DNA from: Turnera subulata
Taxonomy: Eukaryota > Streptophyta > Magnoliopsida > Malpighiales > Passifloraceae
NCBI GenBank assembly: GCA_028386065.3
Contig: JAKUCV010001536.1
Span: 174,217-238,216 of the forward strand
Direction of reading: 5' to 3'
DNA length: 64,000 nucleotides
The number at the start of each line of letters is the position of its first letter. The stretch's first letter is position 1. The notes below the pieces were generated by a model. That model did not search any database and was not told the origin of the DNA. It saw only the letters and a program-made list of their open reading frames with translations. The position numbers were made by a program, and so were the translations under genes. This document shows, piece by piece, positions 60,350-64,000 of the stretch.

Positions 60350-63300
60350 TTAACCATGGCCATGTGGACCATCAATTACATCGCAAGCAATAATGCTATC
60401 TGGGAAATTCGAGAACCACACATGTTCCGGAGAATAAGAAAAAGCTAGATGGCAGGCAATATGAGCCGCCTTATTACAATTGCAAGGTGCAAATTGAACA
60501 GAAAAAGATGGAAAGGAAGCAGCAAGATGAAGTAGATCCCCAATCACATGTCCGATGGGGGTAGCTGGGACGGAGCCTGACTGAAGAGCATGGACAACAA
60601 TTTGAGAGTCCATTTCCAATATAAGATGCGTGTACCCCAATTCTTTGGCTAAACACAAACAACAATTTGAGAGTCCATTTCCAATATAAGATGCGTGTAC
60701 CCCAATTCTTTGGCTAAACACAACCCCAACCTAGCTGCAGAAGCTTCCCAGCACTGACCTCCAGTTTAACAGGAATGACTTTCGTGGCCATGGCCACCAC
60801 TTGACCCTGCCAGTCACGAAGGACCACACCGAGACCAGTTTGTGTAGATGTGAGAGCAACATCAGAGTTAAGCTTCATAACCTGCCACGGAGGAGGTTGC
60901 CAACCTGCACTCGAGGGCCTCACAGGACTCAGGGAATCTTGGCTATTGGCTTCAACATAGGTGCGATGCAGATTTGTAGCAGACTGTGCTACTATGGATG
61001 GAAGGGAGCTCTTCTGATTGAAGACCATGTTATTACAGTCCTTCCAGATCGACCAGGCCAAGCACATAAATTTGCCAAAATCAGACTCACCCTTAGAGGC
61101 CAGAATTTGCTGCAACCAAAGGGCTGCTGAATTCCTGGGGCAAGGAATGACACAAATATCCGGTACATCACTCAACTGCCAGATCGACTGAGAAACAGGG
61201 CAGTCTCTTAGCAAATGGAGAACAGTTTCCTGACCTGAGGTACATCTGGGGCATGCCGAATCTCCCAACCGAAGTCTATTAGCAAGATTAGTTCTCACAG
61301 GGAGAATGTTGGTGCATAGTCTTCATGCGAAAGACCGTAGCTTAGGAGGTATCCTACATTTCCACAACTTCTTCCACCAGGAGCTCGCGCAGCCACCAAC
61401 CAGAGAGTCGTTTGATGCGCAGGAGGGGTGTAAAAGGGAGAGGCACACGTTATAGCCAGATTTCACAGAAAGCTGACCTAAAGATGTAAGGTGCCAATAG
61501 GGGGAGTCCGACGGGAGACAAGCACTTAAAGGGATGACTTTTATTAACTCGGCCTCACCAGCAGGGAAAATGCTATCCACCACTTCGTGTTTTCAGTCGG
61601 CAGTGTCTTGGTCAATTAATGTATCAACCGTGGCACTTTTGTCACAGACGATGCCTCCCTCCATATTCGAACCTGAGACCTATCCCCAATAAGCCACCGA
61701 ACCCTTTTTTTCCAAAAGGAATTTGGCTTTACAGATACTTCTCTAAGTAAAACTTGGATTGTAGCCCACCTCTGATTGAAGAAAAGAATTCCGAGGGAAA
61801 TATCGAGCCTTTAGGATCCAGGATATGAGGCTGTTACAATTTGTAATGATCCTTCAGCCTTGTTTTGCTAAAAAAGCAAGATTCAAGGCTTCAAGAACCC
61901 GAAAACCCAAACCCCCAACTGCTTTACAGTTACACAATTTGTTCCATGCAAGCCAATGAAGCTTCCGCTTACCATCCTTTGCCCCCCACCAAAATTTTCT
62001 AGTAAGGGCTTCCATCTCCTCACACATAAAACTAGGTAGCATGAAGCAACTCATAATATAATTAGGCACGGCTTGGGCAACCGACTTGATAAACAACTCC
62101 TTACCTGCATCCGTCAAGAATTGTTCTTTCCACTGGCCCATCTTCTTCACCAATCTATCCCTCACACAGGCAAAAATGAGTTTCTTATATCTCCCCACCA
62201 TCACTGATAAGCCTAGATATTTGTCAAAGGTATCAACAACCTTTACGGCTAAGTCCCCTTGGACTTGAGTTTGTAACAGGTCAGGCACCCCTCGGCTAAA
62301 AAGAACCTCTGACTTCTCTAGGATGTTCTTCTGGCCAGCTCATACTGCTTAAGGATAGAAACAAGAGTACGTGCTTCATCCCTTGATGCTCGAGCAAAAA
62401 GAATACTATCGTCTGCAAAGAAGAGATGGGATACAGAAGGGGCAGACTGACACACCCTAATCCCATGTAGACTCCCATTCTGAATATCTTGTCTGATAAG
62501 GGCAGACAACCCCTCAGCACATAGGAGAAATAAGTAAGGGGATAGTGGATCCCCCTGCCGAATTCCTCTGGTAGGGATAATAGGTTGCTGAGGTACCCGG
62601 TTGACCAGAATGGAATAAGAAACAGATTGTACACACCTCATAATCAAGTTAACCCATCGTCTGTTAAATCCTATCTTCAACATAATTGCTTCTAAAAAAT
62701 CTCATTCAACCAGGTCATAGGCCTTACTCATATCCAATTTAAGTGCCATAAAATCCCTCTTACTAGTACTGACCTTCTTCATGTAATGGAAGGATTCAAA
62801 GGCAATGAGAGCATTGTCTGTGATGAGTCTACCAGGCACAAATGCACTTTGTTCCTCCCCAATGATATCAGGTAAAATGCGTTTCAGCCGATTAGCAATA
62901 ATCTTCGTAATAAGTTTGAAAACTACATTACAAAGGCTTATTGGCCGAAACTGACTGCAAAACTCTGGGTTCTTCACTTTAGGAATGAGTGTCACAAATA
63001 TATGGTTCAGAATCGTGGGGCCAGCTCCATGATTTAATACAGAAAGAACCATACGACAAACCTCCTCTCCTAACACAGGCTAGAACCGTTGAAAGAATAG
63101 AGGGGGCATGCCGTCAGGTCCCGGGGCCTTAGACGGATGCATTTGTTTGAGAGCAATATAGACATCCGAATTGGAAAAAGATTGACCCAACAAGTCATTC
63201 ATATCAGCTGAGACCCGAACATCAACTGCATTCAGAACATGATCTATTTGTGACGGACCACTAGTGCAGAACAGATCGGAGTAGTACTCATTAAAGGAGT

Positions 63301-64000
63301 TCGCAATATTCTAATGAGAGTTCTGCCACTGTCCATTAGCATCCGTGATACCCAATATACTATTAGAATTCCCTCTCTTCTTAGCCTTATGAAAGAAAAA
63401 ACCTGTGTTTCAGTCCCCATCCCCGAAGCCATAAAATACGCAAACGTTGGGCCCATAAAACTTCCTCCTTCCTAATTAACTCGACAATCTCTCGGTTAAC
63501 TTGATGTGATTTCTCCACTATCTCCGGGGTCTGCTGCCGAGCATTTAAATTCTCCAAGAGCTTTCGCTTCTCAATGAGGGAAGAAGTAATGTTCTAGAAG
63601 TGGGACTTACTCCATTTAGTTAAGGACTCCCCACACTTAGCAAGCTTCTTCTGAACCATCTCAACTGGGCTGGCAATAATTGGAGACCTCCATGCATGAG
63701 AAACCGTGTCTTCGCACTGATTGTCTGAGAGCCAAACTGCTTCGAATCGAAAGACCTTTTTATGAGGGATTCGAAAAGCAGTGGCTTTATCCAATAGGAG
63801 CTTTAAAAGGGCATGGTCAGATTGTTTCTTAGGCAAATGTTTGACCAAAGCTCTAGGGAACAAATCCGACCAAGTGGCCGATGCAACAAGACGGTCGATG
63901 CATTCCTCAATATGGGTATCATCCCTGTGATCATTAGCCTAAGTGAAATTACACCCGGAGAAACCCAAATCATGGAGCTGAAGGACAGAGAGAGCATTAT
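60350..64000 (-). pseudogene. LINE ORF2, many stops and frameshifts
   Basis: Recognisable pieces in order: the endonuclease C terminus (GFSGCNFT, then the SDH motif in KKQSDHALLK, 63594-63997) and an endonuclease-RT linker (about 63244-63456). The reverse transcriptase pieces follow: FRPISLCNVVFKLI, SAFVPGRLITDNALIAFE and MDMSKAYDLVE-like sequence at 62702-63076, RQGDPLSPYLF and FADDSILF at 62318-62683, and KYLGLSV at 61854-62288. Next come VRWLIGDRSQVRIW (about 61620-61700, then a stop), the ISV(K)SGYNV segment (61323-61583), zf-RVT (60714-61298) and RNase H (60350-60721). The catalytic FADD is kept, but at least six breaks make it inactive. Confidence 0.9.
60594..60723. repeat. 65-bp tandem duplication in the LINE RNase H region
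   Basis: ACAACAATTTGAGAGTCC starts at 60594 and 60659, with near-identical copies. A unit of 65 is not a multiple of three, so the duplication shifts the frame. Confidence 0.9.

Larger units (their letters stand above)
60315..64000 (-). mobile_element. Decayed LINE, runs past the window end
   Basis: On the minus strand, endonuclease, reverse transcriptase, zf-RVT and RNase H sequence appear in order from 64000 down to 60350. A poly(A) tail follows (T run at 60315-60322). The 5' part is outside the window. It is the same broad family as the LINE at 28236-32653. Confidence 0.9.

Noticed and set aside
61620..61700. tRNA-like B box (GGTTCGAATATGG on the minus strand)
   Set aside because: Translated on the minus strand it reads VRWLIGDRSQVRIW, a normal LINE ORF2 segment, so the match is coincidental.
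1..64000. CRISPR arrays, bacterial operons, rRNA genes, known miRNA precursors
   Set aside because: No regularly spaced repeats with unique spacers, no prokaryotic gene organisation and no rRNA. The common conserved plant miRNA sequences I could recall were not seen on reading.

Overview
The window is nuclear DNA from a flowering plant, most likely a eudicot. It has spliced genes with GT-AG introns, plant-specific families (an AT-hook/PPC protein, a plant-type bHLH, a plastid/mitochondrial-type beta-carbonic anhydrase) and a heavy load of plant transposons in AT-rich intergenic DNA. The species cannot be fixed from the sequence alone. Five host genes can be modelled exon by exon, all on the minus strand: an AHL DNA-binding protein (7482-8498), the AP-4 adaptor mu subunit (19810-26656), a beta-carbonic anhydrase (40217-42446), a bHLH transcription factor (44839-45778) and a PWWP-domain protein (55906-58801). 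They act in unrelated processes (chromatin and transcription, vesicle sorting, CO2/bicarbonate chemistry), and nothing suggests they work as a unit.

Layout. 1-2939: non-autonomous LTR retroelement, whose 5' LTR is cut by the window edge. 2940-7481: AT-rich spacer. 7482-8498: AHL gene with a CT-rich leader. 11937-17244: a ~1.3-kb terminal-inverted-repeat element whose left arm was split by an internally deleted LINE (12082-16032, 18-bp target duplication). 19810-26656: AP-4 mu, 13 coding exons. 27.6-32.7 kb: LTR remnants and a LINE that carries a nested LTR-type insertion. 32808-39880: an essentially complete Mutator-like element (MULE) with ~330-bp TIRs, a 10-bp target duplication, a multi-exon DDE transposase and a second, convergent gene for a GRF-zinc-finger membrane-anchored protein. 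40217-42446: carbonic anhydrase, only ~330 bp from the MULE. 42755-44043: a hairpin-forming MULE-like element with a perfect 10-bp duplication. 44839-45778: bHLH. 48521-50200: another inverted-repeat element, followed by a small SINE. 50973-53345: a LINE reduced to ORF1, with a 16-bp target duplication. 55906-58801: PWWP gene whose last exon is duplicated in tandem. 60315 to the window end: a decayed LINE on the minus strand.

The most interesting material is in the mobile DNA. The MULE keeps an intact GRF/coiled-coil/transmembrane accessory gene although its transposase has three breaks, all in its first coding exon. Two LINEs have both ends and target duplications but have lost most or all of ORF2. 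Several inverted-repeat elements could fold into long double-stranded RNA. Intron positions were deduced by reading frame and GT-AG signals by eye. Family names rest on recognised motifs and remembered homologues, not on searches.
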